From assembly GCA_015064445.1 (NCBI GenBank), contig SVSE01000005.1, positions 1 to 64,000 of the forward strand: DNA of 64,000 nucleotides. The letters are read 5' to 3'. Positions 8,280-15,465 of the stretch are shown here, in pieces. How positions within the stretch are numbered: the first letter of the stretch is position 1; every line of letters starts with the position of its first letter. Source of the DNA: Oscillospiraceae bacterium (GTDB lineage: Bacteria; Bacillota; Clostridia; Oscillospirales; CAG-272). The position numbers and the translations under genes are program-made. The notes under the pieces are model-generated. The model searched no databases. It was not told the DNA's origin and saw only the letters and a program-made list of their open reading frames with translations.

Positions 8280-8306
8280 AAAATCCCGATGAAAATCGGG
8301 ATTTTA
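8280..8306 (+). terminator. Terminator after the LRR protein gene
   Basis: 10-bp stem AAATCCCGAT/ATCGGGATTT with a GAAA loop, then TTA-rich sequence. It sits only about 20 nt before the next start codon, and no separate promoter is visible there, so some read-through is likely. Confidence 0.75.
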
Positions 8307-8325
8307 TTAAAAAAGGGAGAATACT

Positions 8326-9231
8326 ATGAATAAAAGAACCGATTGGTTTAGCGAGGCAGGATATGGAATGTTCGTCCATTGGACAACACACACCTTGCCA
8401 GAAAAAGGTGAAAAGAAGGATTATTTCAAGGCAGTTGAGGATTTTGATATAGATACCTTTGTGTCGCAGGTTGTGGCATCGGGGGCGAAATTCTTGTTCT
8501 TTACTGCAACTCACGCTGATATGAAGGTGCCGTTTCCATTGCCTGAGCTTGATGAGATTGTGCCAAATCACACATCAAGGCGCGACCTAATAGGCGAGCT
8601 TTCTGACCGTCTTGCAGAACACGGAATAAGGCTTATGCTATACTTTAACGGAGAGGGCGTAACTGATCCCGAATGGCAGACTGCCACAAAATTTAAGGAT
8701 GATATATATCCACACGCAGAGTTTTGCTATCGCGTAACAGAGGCGATTTCTAAAAAATACGGAAAGAAAATCCACGGCTGGTGGATTGACTGCTGTTATG
8801 AGCCACCGATTTGTGGTGGTAGAGGCGTGCGCTATGATTATAAGCGCTATGCCGAGGCGCTCCGTGCAGGAAACCCCGATTCAATTGTAGCCTTCAATTT
8901 TAGAGGCGTAGAGCCTTGGGGCTGTGAATGGGGCAGAGGAATATCTGACTATCAGGCGGGCGAGGAAAATGATATAAAATTCTTGCCAGAGCATCGCTTT
9001 AGTGGAGAGGGCGACACACAATGGTTCGCACTCTGCTGGATGGACGATTTTTGGGTACACGAAAAGGAGGGCACACCAACTCCTCAGCACGAAAACCAAA
9101 GGGTACTCGATTATATAAAGGAAATCAAATCAAAGGGCGGAGTCTTCGCCTACAATGTTGCCCCATATCAGGAGGGACATATCTCAGCGCCTACAATGGA
9201 GCAGCTAAAATGGCTTTCTGATAAAATATAA
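8326..9231 (+). CDS. Alpha-L-fucosidase-like glycoside hydrolase (GH29-related)
   Basis: A 301-residue protein without a signal peptide that covers a single TIM-barrel. The opening WFSEAGYGMFVHW matches the GH29 fucosidase N-terminus, and GWWIDCCYE at about residue 151-159 holds Asp155 in the position of the GH29 nucleophile (usually W-D/F-D-G). It is much shorter than classical fucosidases because the C-terminal beta-sandwich is absent. The catalytic acid/base cannot be fixed from sequence. It may cleave fucose or a related deoxysugar from imported oligosaccharides. RBS GGGAGA precedes the ATG. Confidence 0.72.
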   Translation: MNKRTDWFSEAGYGMFVHWTTHTLPEKGEKKDYFKAVEDFDIDTFVSQVVASGAKFLFFTATHADMKVPFPLPELDEIVPNHTSRRDLIGELSDRLAEHGIRLMLYFNGEGVTDPEWQTATKFKDDIYPHAEFCYRVTEAISKKYGKKIHGWWIDCCYEPPICGGRGVRYDYKRYAEALRAGNPDSIVAFNFRGVEPWGCEWGRGISDYQAGEENDIKFLPEHRFSGEGDTQWFALCWMDDFWVHEKEGTPTPQHENQRVLDYIKEIKSKGGVFAYNVAPYQEGHISAPTMEQLKWLSDKI

Positions 9232-9233
9232 AG

Positions 9234-9263
9234 AAAAAATGCACCTTTGCAGGTGCATTTTTT
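9234..9263. terminator. Bidirectional terminator, left copy of a repeated hairpin
   Basis: Stem AATGCACC/GGTGCATT with loop TTTGCA-type centre, preceded by six A and followed by six T. It terminates the GH29-like gene and the convergent regulator gene. An identical 29-nt copy occurs at 10349-10378. Confidence 0.85.
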
Positions 9264-9477
9264 AAATAGTCTTTTTTGAAAAATCCTCTCCACGAATGAG
9301 ATAATCAATAGATACGCCAAAATAATCGGACATTTTCACAAGCATATCAACATCAGGACTTCTGCGTCCTGTTTCGTAATTTGAAATGGCTTCACGACTT
9401 ATATTCAAGTCCATTGATACCTTGACCTGCGACAGCTTTTTCTGTTGTCTTATTTCCTTCAATCCTATCATTTTCAT
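9262..9477 (-). CDS. XRE/Cro-CI family regulator (71 aa)
   Basis: A 71-residue one-domain regulator: the helix-turn-helix spans about residues 6-62, with the recognition region DLNISREAISNYETGRRSP and the second half VDMLVKMSDYFGVSIDYLI typical of the HTH_3 family. There is no effector domain. The start follows AGAGGTAAC; a second ATG two codons in could also be used. Two abutting inverted repeats lie immediately upstream (9488-9533), which suggests autoregulation. It is the leftmost gene of the small regulatory island. Confidence 0.88.
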   Translation of the reverse strand: MKMIGLKEIRQQKKLSQVKVSMDLNISREAISNYETGRRSPDVDMLVKMSDYFGVSIDYLIRGEDFSKKTI

Positions 9478-9487
9478 AATGTTACCT

Positions 9488-9516
9488 CTAAAATCAAAAA
9501 TACCTCTTGATTTTAG
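9488..9516 (-). promoter_or_regulatory. Perfect 10-bp inverted repeat in the leader of the XRE gene
   Basis: CTAAAATCAA and TTGATTTTAG are separated by 9 nt. In the mRNA they would form a hairpin whose loop carries a GAGGTA sequence, directly followed by the real ribosome site AGAGGTAAC. It may be a protein operator, a translation-modulating hairpin, or both. Confidence 0.5.
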
Positions 9517-9533
9517 TGTAACAAAATGTTACA
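9517..9533. promoter_or_regulatory. Palindrome TGTAAC-N5-GTTACA, likely operator of the XRE regulator
   Basis: A perfect 6-bp inverted repeat with 5-nt spacer that abuts the previous repeat. It covers the probable promoter region (TAAAAT at about 9511-9516 on the minus strand), as expected for Cro/CI-type autoregulation. Binding is inferred. Confidence 0.5.
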
Positions 9534-9613
9534 ATTATTATGTTTCAATTTGTCACATCATAGAATCGTATGGCGAAACACAGGTATTTTAATTGTGAAA
9601 AAGTAGAAGGGCA

Positions 9614-9644
9614 TAAAATAAAAAATGCACCATCGGTGCATTTT
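9614..9644 (-). terminator. Terminator of the second HTH gene
   Basis: Stem AAAATGCACC/GGTGCATTTT with a 3-nt loop, followed on the minus strand by a T-rich run. The stem is the same as in the terminators at 9234 and 10349; only the loop differs. Confidence 0.8.
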
Positions 9645-9891
9645 AGAGCTTTAACAGCTCATCACAGCTGACATCAAATATTTTTGCAAGCTGTAATAGT
9701 TCAATGTCAGTTACAAATCTTTCTCCACTTTCAATTCGTTGAATTGCATTTTTATCAACATCAATTCCCAACAATTGTAGCTTGTCAGCGAGAATTCTTT
9801 GTGACATTTTTGGGCTGTAAGCCTTTCTAAGTCTATAAATATTTTTGCCACAAATATTGTTTTTACCGTTTGATGATTTATTTTTAAACAT
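9643..9891 (-). CDS. HTH (XRE-type) transcriptional regulator, 82 aa
   Basis: A small regulator with an HTH_3-like domain from about residue 18: IYRLRKAYSPKMSQRILADKL, then VDKNAIQRIESGERF and LLQLAKIFDVSCDELL. This form, with a longer first helix, resembles the XRE regulators often seen in Clostridia accessory regions. An upstream in-frame TTG at 9924 is unlikely; the ATG at 9891 has AAAGGA before it. It is divergent from the unknown gene at 9986, and TTGACATT/AATGTCAA repeats lie between them, indicating it probably represses that promoter and itself. Confidence 0.85.
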   Translation of the reverse strand: MFKNKSSNGKNNICGKNIYRLRKAYSPKMSQRILADKLQLLGIDVDKNAIQRIESGERFVTDIELLQLAKIFDVSCDELLKL

Positions 9892-9902
9892 AATAAAGTT
9901 CC

Positions 9903-9913
9903 TTTGACATTCA
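9903..9913. promoter_or_regulatory. Operator half-site (TTGACATTCA)
   Basis: This 10-nt sequence recurs identically at 9954-9963 inside the palindromic operator. Here it overlaps the ribosome-site region of the minus-strand HTH gene, consistent with an autoregulatory half-site. Confidence 0.4.
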
Positions 9914-9917
9914 GTGC

Positions 9918-9946
9918 TTGACAATTTTATTTTATTATGTTATCAT
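9918..9946 (+). promoter_or_regulatory. Promoter of the unknown gene at 9986
   Basis: TTGACA (9918-9923), 17-nt spacer, TATCAT (9941-9946). The palindrome at 9954-9974 begins at the expected transcription start, so binding there would block initiation or clearance. Confidence 0.7.
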
Positions 9947-9953
9947 AAATATA

Positions 9954-9974
9954 TTGACATTCACAAAATGTCAA
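9954..9974. promoter_or_regulatory. Palindromic operator TTGACATT-N5-AATGTCAA
   Basis: Perfect 8-bp inverted repeat with 5-nt spacer between the plus-strand promoter and the AAAAGGAG ribosome site of the gene at 9986. The divergent HTH protein is the natural candidate ligand. Confidence 0.6.
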
Positions 9975-9985
9975 AAGGAGAATTT

Positions 9986-10345
9986 ATGAAGCTTATGTCA
10001 AAAGTTGATACCAAACAACTTCAAAATCTTATGAGAAGAAAATACACATATGAGGCTGATGCGATATTTCAGTTTTTATGCGTTAATGAAGAGCTTCAAA
10101 GAGATGCGCGCTATAAAACTCTTTATGAGGATTTATTTGACTATTTTTTAACGAAAGCAAATATAATTACAGAATCCACAGATTTTGCCAAGGAAGACCT
10201 TATTTTAATAACCAAGCTAAAATATAAGCACGGTCAAACACACGGAATAGTAGTAGATACAAAATATTTAGATAAATATCTTTTAGAATACGATTATAAA
10301 AAGTCGTTGTTTATGTCTATTGAGCATATTAAAAATGATTTTTGA
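9986..10345 (+). CDS. Unknown protein under divergent HTH control (119 aa)
   Basis: I do not recognise this family. The protein is soluble and mostly helical in its first 80 residues (for example QLQNLMRRKYTYEADAIFQFL and the segment KTLYEDLFDYFL), with a basic, Tyr-rich second half. There is no signal peptide, membrane segment or Cys motif. The ATG at 9986 follows AAAAGGAG; in-frame upstream codons back to 9914 overlap the promoter and operator and are not coding. It is the only non-regulator gene of the island, so it may be the effector or antagonist that the adjacent repressor controls. Confidence 0.7.
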   Translation: MKLMSKVDTKQLQNLMRRKYTYEADAIFQFLCVNEELQRDARYKTLYEDLFDYFLTKANIITESTDFAKEDLILITKLKYKHGQTHGIVVDTKYLDKYLLEYDYKKSLFMSIEHIKNDF

Positions 10346-10348
10346 AAC

Positions 10349-10378
10349 AAAAAATGCACCTTTGCAGGTGCATTTTTA
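10349..10378. terminator. Bidirectional terminator, right copy of the repeated hairpin
   Basis: Same stem, loop and flanking A/T runs as the hairpin at 9234-9263, identical over 29 nt. It separates the unknown gene from the convergent PEPCK gene. Confidence 0.85.
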
Positions 10379-10387
10379 TTTATCAAA

Positions 10388-12193
10388 TTACTTTGAGAGT
10401 CTGTCCTCAAGAGCCTTGAGCTCATCGTACATTGTCTTAGGAACTCTATCGCCAATCTGTGCGTAGAATGCCTTAATGTTTTCAACATCCTCAAGCCAAG
10501 AAGCCTTGTCAACACTGAGAAGTCCCTCAACAGTATCAACTGTGATGTCCTTAAGACCATCAATGTTGATGTCCTTTGCATAAGGAACATAACCGATAGC
10601 AGTTTCTCTTGCGTCAACCTTATCCTCGCAACGAGCAAGAATCCAGTCGAGAACTCTCATATTATCGCCAAATCCAGGCCAGATGAAGTGTCCCTCATCA
10701 TCAGTTCTGAACCAGTTAACGTGGAAGATCTTTGGAGCATTAGGAATCTTCTTGCCCATATCGAGCCAGTGCTGGAAGTAGTCGCCCATATTGTAGCCAA
10801 CGAATGGTCTCATAGCCATAGGATCACGACGAACAACGCCTACTGCACCAGCAGCTGCTGCTGTTGTCTCAGATGCCATGATTGAGCCCACGAATGAGCC
10901 GTGCTGCCAGTCAAAGGATTGATATACAAGTGGAGCAGTCTTTGCACGACGGCCACCGAATACGATAGCAGAGATAGGAACGCCTGCTGGATTGTCAAAT
11001 TCCTTAGAAATGCAAGGGCAGTTCTTAGCAAGAGCTGTAAATCTTGAGTTAGGATGAGCAGCGCTTGTGTTAACCTTATCCTTCTTGTCGTACTTTGTCT
11101 TATCCCACTTTTCGCCCTTCCAGTTGATGCAGTTGTCAGGAGCATTGTCGTTAAGACCCTCCCACCAAACTGTGTTGTCATCAAGAACGTGGCCAACGTT
11201 TGTGAAGATTGTATCTCTCATTGTTGTAGCGAGAGCGTTAGGATTAGACTTGTCGTTAGTACCAGGAGCAACGCCGAAGAATCCGTTTTCAGGGTTGATA
11301 GCCCAAAGTCTACCGTCCTTACCAATACGGAGCCAAGCGATATCGTCACCAACGCACCATACCTTGTAGCCCTTTTCTGTGTAAGCCTTAGGAGGAATGA
11401 GCATTGCGAGGTTAGTCTTACCGCAAGCAGATGGGAATGCAGCGCTGATATACTTAACATCTCCGTTAGGATACTCAACACCGAGAATAAGCATATGCTC
11501 AGCCATCCAGCCCTCTTTTCTGCCGAGGTAGGAAGCAATACGGAGTGCGAAGCACTTCTTTCCAAGAAGAACGTTTCCACCGTAACCAGAGTTAACACTC
11601 CAAATTGTGTTGTCCTCAGGGAAGTGGCAGATATATCTGTTTTCCTCTTCAATATTGCATCTTGCGTGAAGTCCCTTAATAAAGCCCTCACCGTCGCCCA
11701 TAGCCTTTGCAACATGTGCGCCAGCACGAGTCATAATAAGCATGTTAAGTACAACATAGATGGAGTCAGTAAGCTCAATACCATACTTTGCGAAGCTGGA
11801 GCCAACCTGTCCCATTGCATAAGGGATAACATACATTGTTCTGCCCTTATATGAATTCTTGTAAAGCTTTGAAAGCTTCTCGTAGCATTCCTTTGGATCC
11901 ATCCAGTTATTGATATTACCTGCGTCCTCTTTTGTTCTTGTGCAGATAAATGTTCTACCCTCTACACGAGCAACGTCGTTGATAGCTGTTCTGTGGAGAT
12001 AGCAGTTAGGAAGAATTTCCTCATTAAGCTTTTCAAGCTCGCCAGTAGAGCAAGCCTCATCACGAAGCGCCTGTGTTTGCTCCTCGCTACCGTCAATCCA
12101 TACAATCTTGTCTGGATTAACCATTTCAGCCATTTCCTCAATCCAGTCGAGGATAAGCTTTGAGTCAGTTAAAGCCTTGTTTTCAAATTTCAT
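10388..12193 (-). CDS. pckG: Phosphoenolpyruvate carboxykinase (GTP)
   Basis: A 601-residue GTP-type PEPCK that interconverts oxaloacetate plus GTP with PEP, CO2 and GDP. The kinase-1a loop FPSACGKTNLAM (around residue 280) with its reactive Cys, the guanine-binding NPENGFFGVAPGTN region and the substrate segment RTAINDVARVEGRT are all present. In anaerobic fermenters this enzyme often works in the carboxylating direction. Of three possible starts I choose the ATG at 12193, which begins MKFENK, because AAAGAGG precedes it; the upstream codons to 12259 overlap the promoter. No frameshift is seen. Confidence 0.96.
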   Translation of the reverse strand: MKFENKALTDSKLILDWIEEMAEMVNPDKIVWIDGSEEQTQALRDEACSTGELEKLNEEILPNCYLHRTAINDVARVEGRTFICTRTKEDAGNINNWMDPKECYEKLSKLYKNSYKGRTMYVIPYAMGQVGSSFAKYGIELTDSIYVVLNMLIMTRAGAHVAKAMGDGEGFIKGLHARCNIEEENRYICHFPEDNTIWSVNSGYGGNVLLGKKCFALRIASYLGRKEGWMAEHMLILGVEYPNGDVKYISAAFPSACGKTNLAMLIPPKAYTEKGYKVWCVGDDIAWLRIGKDGRLWAINPENGFFGVAPGTNDKSNPNALATTMRDTIFTNVGHVLDDNTVWWEGLNDNAPDNCINWKGEKWDKTKYDKKDKVNTSAAHPNSRFTALAKNCPCISKEFDNPAGVPISAIVFGGRRAKTAPLVYQSFDWQHGSFVGSIMASETTAAAAGAVGVVRRDPMAMRPFVGYNMGDYFQHWLDMGKKIPNAPKIFHVNWFRTDDEGHFIWPGFGDNMRVLDWILARCEDKVDARETAIGYVPYAKDINIDGLKDITVDTVEGLLSVDKASWLEDVENIKAFYAQIGDRVPKTMYDELKALEDRLSK

Positions 12194-12230
12194 TCGAAAT
12201 ACCTCTTTCATAAAATTTTTTACCGAGTAT

Positions 12231-12259
12231 AGTATATCAAAAAAATGGAAGTTTTGCAA
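12231..12259 (-). promoter_or_regulatory. Promoter of pckG
   Basis: TTGCAA (12254-12259), 17-nt spacer, TATACT (12231-12236) on the minus strand. Confidence 0.65.
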
Positions 12260-12277
12260 TACCTTTTTTATTATTTA

Positions 12278-13264
12278 TTAAAAAGATTTAAGCGCATCGC
12301 ACACGCGAGAGGATAGAATGTCCTTTTCCTTTGGATGAATATCTATATTGTCGCACACATCACGGCATATAACGCATTTTGTGAGCGGTATTACATCCTG
12401 TGCGCGAAGCTGCTCGGATTGAATCCTTTCCCACGCGTATCCCGCCCTGTCAAGGTGGTCGGCAAGCTGAATTACGACAAATTTAAGCTCGTCGTTTCTA
12501 AAATACCTTCTCCACGCGCCAATCATAGCGTCGAGCATATTAAGATAAATGTCAGCCTCGGCAACGCTTGCGTTGCTTTCTCCCTGATACCACAAAACGC
12601 TTGATAGCGAGAAGGGGAGAATTTTTTCTATCATATTTTCCCAAAGCACTCCGTCATCGTTCCAAACGGGATACCATTCGTGGTCGGCAAATCGGTTTTC
12701 AATCTCAAACTCAGGCACAAGAGCTACATGCCTTGGCATCCAGCTTTGAATAACCGATGCACCCTGATAGCACGCGATAAGTCCAATCTTGCGTTCGGGC
12801 GTTGCAAGCGCGCTCGCAACGTAATAGCCAATAGCGCTAAAATGCTCGGCATTTTCCTTAGTAAGCGTAATCCAACCGTCGCGTGAGGAAAAATGCTCCT
12901 CACTGTCTTCCATACGGTCAACAGTAAAAAGACGCACGTTCTCATTTCCTTTATAGTTATCCCTTGACTCGGAGCTTTGCCAAAGCTTGAACTGCATATT
13001 CGACTGTCCGCCAAGAAGGATTACGTCGCCAAAATACACTCGTCTTAAATAGAAAAATAAAGCGTCAAGCTCAACCAAAATATCATAAGGTCCACCGTAG
13101 TCAAGCGGCTCGAATTCAATTAGCCATTCGCCATCTGCGCTAATCTCCTTGCGCACACCGTCAAGCGTGATAGCCACGCGACCGACGCCCGTGCCGAAAA
13201 AGCGCACGCTTTGATTTGCCTGCAATATCATATCACTTGAAAAAATAGGATTTAAAGTAACCAT
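12278..13264 (-). CDS. Sialate O-acetylesterase-like SGNH esterase
   Basis: A 328-residue cytoplasmic esterase of the SASA/SGNH group, which removes O-acetyl groups from sialic acids or acetylated sugars. The block I nucleophile is in LLGGQSNM (Ser88), the second block is VLWYQGESN near residue 225, and DNIDIHP near 308 supplies the Asp and His. A short beta-sandwich precedes the catalytic domain (FFGTGVGRV and following). No signal peptide is seen. The start follows AAGGAGAAAATT. It lies upstream of pckG on the same strand without an obvious terminator between them. Confidence 0.85.
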   Translation of the reverse strand: MVTLNPIFSSDMILQANQSVRFFGTGVGRVAITLDGVRKEISADGEWLIEFEPLDYGGPYDILVELDALFFYLRRVYFGDVILLGGQSNMQFKLWQSSESRDNYKGNENVRLFTVDRMEDSEEHFSSRDGWITLTKENAEHFSAIGYYVASALATPERKIGLIACYQGASVIQSWMPRHVALVPEFEIENRFADHEWYPVWNDDGVLWENMIEKILPFSLSSVLWYQGESNASVAEADIYLNMLDAMIGAWRRYFRNDELKFVVIQLADHLDRAGYAWERIQSEQLRAQDVIPLTKCVICRDVCDNIDIHPKEKDILSSRVCDALKSF

Positions 13265-13293
13265 AATTTTCTCCTTAAATATTGTATATTTAA

Positions 13294-13322
13294 ATTTTAC
13301 TATACAAATTGCGAAAAATCAA
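13294..13322 (-). promoter_or_regulatory. Promoter of the sialate esterase gene
   Basis: TTGATT (13317-13322), 17-nt spacer, TAAAAT (13294-13299), minus strand. Confidence 0.55.
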
Positions 13323-13366
13323 CAAAAAAGAGCAAAAATATGTTAAGATATATTCGAGGTGATAAT

Positions 13367-13804
13367 ATGGAAATCGAAAGAAAGTTTTTGATAGGCACTT
13401 TGCCCTGTCTTGACGGTGTTAGATATGATGAAATTGAACAGGCATACATAAGCATAAATCCCGAAATACGCGTTCGCAAAAAGGGCAAAAAATATTATCG
13501 CACCGAGAAGGGTGAGGGCGCTATGGTTCGCACAGAGGACGAATGGGAGATTACCGAGGATGAATATCTTGACGGTCTATCTAAAAGCGAGGGAAGAGTC
13601 CTTCAAAAAACAAGATATTATATTCCATATAAGAGCCACATAATTGAGCTTGATATCTATTCTGGGAAGCACGAGGGGCTTATCGTTTGCGAGGTCGAAT
13701 TTGAAACCGAGGGCGAGGCACTTGACTTCGAGGTGCCCGAATGGCTTGGCAAGGAAATCACATACGATATCGCGTTTAGAAACAAAATGCTCGCGCTTAA
13801 ATAA
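13367..13804 (+). CDS. CYTH domain protein
   Basis: A 145-residue CYTH (triphosphate tunnel metalloenzyme) protein. The hallmark EIERKFL sits at residues 2-8, followed by YISINPEIRVRKKGKKYY and RTEDEWEI strands and a GLIVCEVEF strand that contribute charged residues to the tunnel. Members hydrolyse inorganic triphosphate or related polyphosphates; the true substrate here is unknown. In-frame codons begin at 13340, but GAGGTGATAAT sits just before the ATG at 13367. It directly precedes the tyrS leader, which has its own promoter. Confidence 0.85.
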   Translation: MEIERKFLIGTLPCLDGVRYDEIEQAYISINPEIRVRKKGKKYYRTEKGEGAMVRTEDEWEITEDEYLDGLSKSEGRVLQKTRYYIPYKSHIIELDIYSGKHEGLIVCEVEFETEGEALDFEVPEWLGKEITYDIAFRNKMLALK

Positions 13805-13809
13805 AACTC

Positions 13810-13838
13810 TTGACAAAGAATCAAATATATGTTAAAAT
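13810..13838 (+). promoter_or_regulatory. Promoter of the tyrS T-box leader
   Basis: TTGACA (13810-13815) and TAAAAT (13833-13838), 17-nt spacer. The -35 begins six nt past the CYTH stop codon. Confidence 0.8.
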
Positions 13839-13845
13839 GTCGTAA

Positions 13846-14073
13846 ATGCTATGAACAAGACAAGTAGCAGGTCGCACCTCGAAATAGAGAGTAGTCGGTT
13901 GCTGGAAGACGCGCGAGACGGCTTGTGAATACACTTGGGAGCATCGTACTGAAATTAGTAGGCTACGACGGTTTCCACCGTTATATGGACAATGAGGCGT
14001 CTTTGACGCAAATCAAGGTGGTACCACGGAATTTTTCGTCCTTGCAATTTTTTGCAGGGACTTTTTATTTTTT
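13846..14073 (+). ncRNA. T-box leader (Tyr-specific) of tyrS
   Basis: The leader shows the stem I AGTA motif (13863-13866), the distal GGTTG loop (13897-13901), a specifier loop GAA-TAC-A with Tyr codon TAC at 13930-13932, and the conserved T-box core AAGGTGGTACCACGG at 14015-14029. A terminator hairpin GTCCTTGCA/TGCAGGGAC (14038-14061) with a T run follows and would compete with the antiterminator. Uncharged tRNA-Tyr is expected to switch on transcription of the downstream tyrosyl-tRNA synthetase. Boundaries of stem I are approximate. The whole gap 13805-14126 is occupied by this element. Confidence 0.93.
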
Positions 14074-14126
14074 AGAAGACCGAGAAAATTATAATTTAGC
14101 TTTAATATACATTAAGGAGTAATGAT

Positions 14127-15344
14127 ATGCAAATTTACGAGGAGCTCGTTGCGCGTGGACTTATTGCGCAGGTAACAAATGAAGAAGAAATAAGAGAAAT
14201 GGTAAACAACGGTAAGGCAGTTTTCTATATCGGCTTTGACCCAACAGCTGACAGCCTTCATGTTGGACACTTTATGGCGCTTTGCCTAATGAAAAGACTT
14301 CAAATGGCAGGTAATAAGCCAATCGCACTTATCGGTGGTGGAACTGCTCATATAGGAGACCCATCAGGCAGAACCGATATGCGTTCAATGATGACAAAGG
14401 AAACAATCGACCATAACTGTGAATGCTTTAAAAAGCAGATGTCTCGCTTTATTGATTTTGGCGAGGGCAAGGCTATGATGGTAAATAACGCAGACTGGCT
14501 TCTTAACCTCAATTATGTAGAGCTTCTTCGTGAGGTTGGCGCTTGCTTTAGCGTTAATAGAATGCTCACAGCAGAGTGCTATAAGCAGAGAATGGAAAGA
14601 GGTCTTTCATTCCTGGAATTCAACTATATGATTATGCAAAGCTACGACTTCTTGGAGCTTTACAGAAAGTATGGCTGTAATATGCAGTTTGGTGGCGATG
14701 ACCAGTGGAGCAATATGCTCGGTGGCACTGAGCTTATCAGGAGAAAGCTCGGCAAGGACGCACACGCAATGACAATCACACTTCTTCTCAATTCTGAGGG
14801 AAAGAAGATGGGCAAAACACAGTCAGGCGCTGTATGGCTTGATCCAAACAAAACATCTCCATTCGATTTCTATCAATACTGGAGAAATGTAGGCGACGCA
14901 GATGTTCTTAAATGCATCAGAATGCTTACATTCTTGCCACTTGATGAGATTGATGCTATGGATAAGTGGGAGGGCTCACAGCTCAACCGTGCAAAGGAAA
15001 TTCTCGCATATGAGCTTACAAAGCTCGTTCACGGCGAGGAGGAGGCAGAAAAGGCGCAGGCAAGTGCAAGAGCAATTTTCAGCACAGGCGACAGTGAAAA
15101 TATGCCAAGCGTAACTCTTACCGATGAGGACTTTACCGAAGGTAAAATAGACATTCTTGCAATGCTCGTAAAGGCAGGACTTGTAGCTTCAAGAGGCGAG
15201 GCAAGACGCGCACTCGAGCAAGGTGGAGTAACAGCAGATGGCGAAAAGGTAACCGATATGAAGGCAACCTTCACAAAGGACCAAATCGCAAATGGTGTGG
15301 TTCTTCGTCGTGGTAAAAAGGCGTACAAAAAGGTAACACTCTAA
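14127..15344 (+). CDS. tyrS: Tyrosyl-tRNA synthetase
   Basis: A 405-residue class Ic synthetase that charges tRNA-Tyr. The Rossmann catalytic domain has the HIGH-type motif HVGH at residues 45-48 and the KMSKS-type loop KKMGKT near 233-238, with [10 protein letters not shown] between them. The C-terminal part from about residue 340 is an S4-like RNA-binding domain ([13 protein letters not shown]). The length is normal. Start follows AAGGAG. Expression is governed by the T-box leader immediately upstream. Confidence 0.97.
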   Translation: MQIYEELVARGLIAQVTNEEEIREMVNNGKAVFYIGFDPTADSLHVGHFMALCLMKRLQMAGNKPIALIGGGTAHIGDPSGRTDMRSMMTKETIDHNCECFKKQMSRFIDFGEGKAMMVNNADWLLNLNYVELLREVGACFSVNRMLTAECYKQRMERGLSFLEFNYMIMQSYDFLELYRKYGCNMQFGGDDQWSNMLGGTELIRRKLGKDAHAMTITLLLNSEGKKMGKTQSGAVWLDPNKTSPFDFYQYWRNVGDADVLKCIRMLTFLPLDEIDAMDKWEGSQLNRAKEILAYELTKLVHGEEEAEKAQASARAIFSTGDSENMPSVTLTDEDFTEGKIDILAMLVKAGLVASRGEARRALEQGGVTADGEKVTDMKATFTKDQIANGVVLRRGKKAYKKVTL

Positions 15345-15347
15345 AAA

Positions 15348-15376
15348 TAAAAGGCACTCGTTGAGTGCCTTTTTGA
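15348..15376 (+). terminator. Terminator of tyrS
   Basis: Stem AAAGGCACTC/GAGTGCCTTT with loop GTT, then T run. Confidence 0.85.
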
Positions 15377-15412
15377 TTTTGTGAATGTTTGATGAAAGTT
15401 GTGTGAAAAGCA

Positions 15413-15442
15413 TTTACAAGAATATTTTTCCTATGATAAAAT
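15413..15442 (+). promoter_or_regulatory. Promoter of the duplicated-domain lipoprotein gene
   Basis: TTTACA (15413-15418) and TAAAAT (15437-15442) with an 18-nt spacer. Confidence 0.6.
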
Positions 15443-15465
15443 AAAAATAGGGAAGGAGTGATTAT

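Noticed and set aside
8280-8325. Promoter for the GH29-like gene
   Set aside because: Only a terminator and a ribosome site fit in this gap; no -35/-10 pair is visible, so expression by read-through is assumed.
11054-11854. Long plus-strand ORF (266 codons) inside the pckG region
   Set aside because: It is an antisense shadow of the highly conserved PEPCK gene, with no ribosome site and no family resemblance.
13925-14122. 65-codon ORF upstream of tyrS
   Set aside because: It lies wholly within the T-box leader, which explains the sequence.
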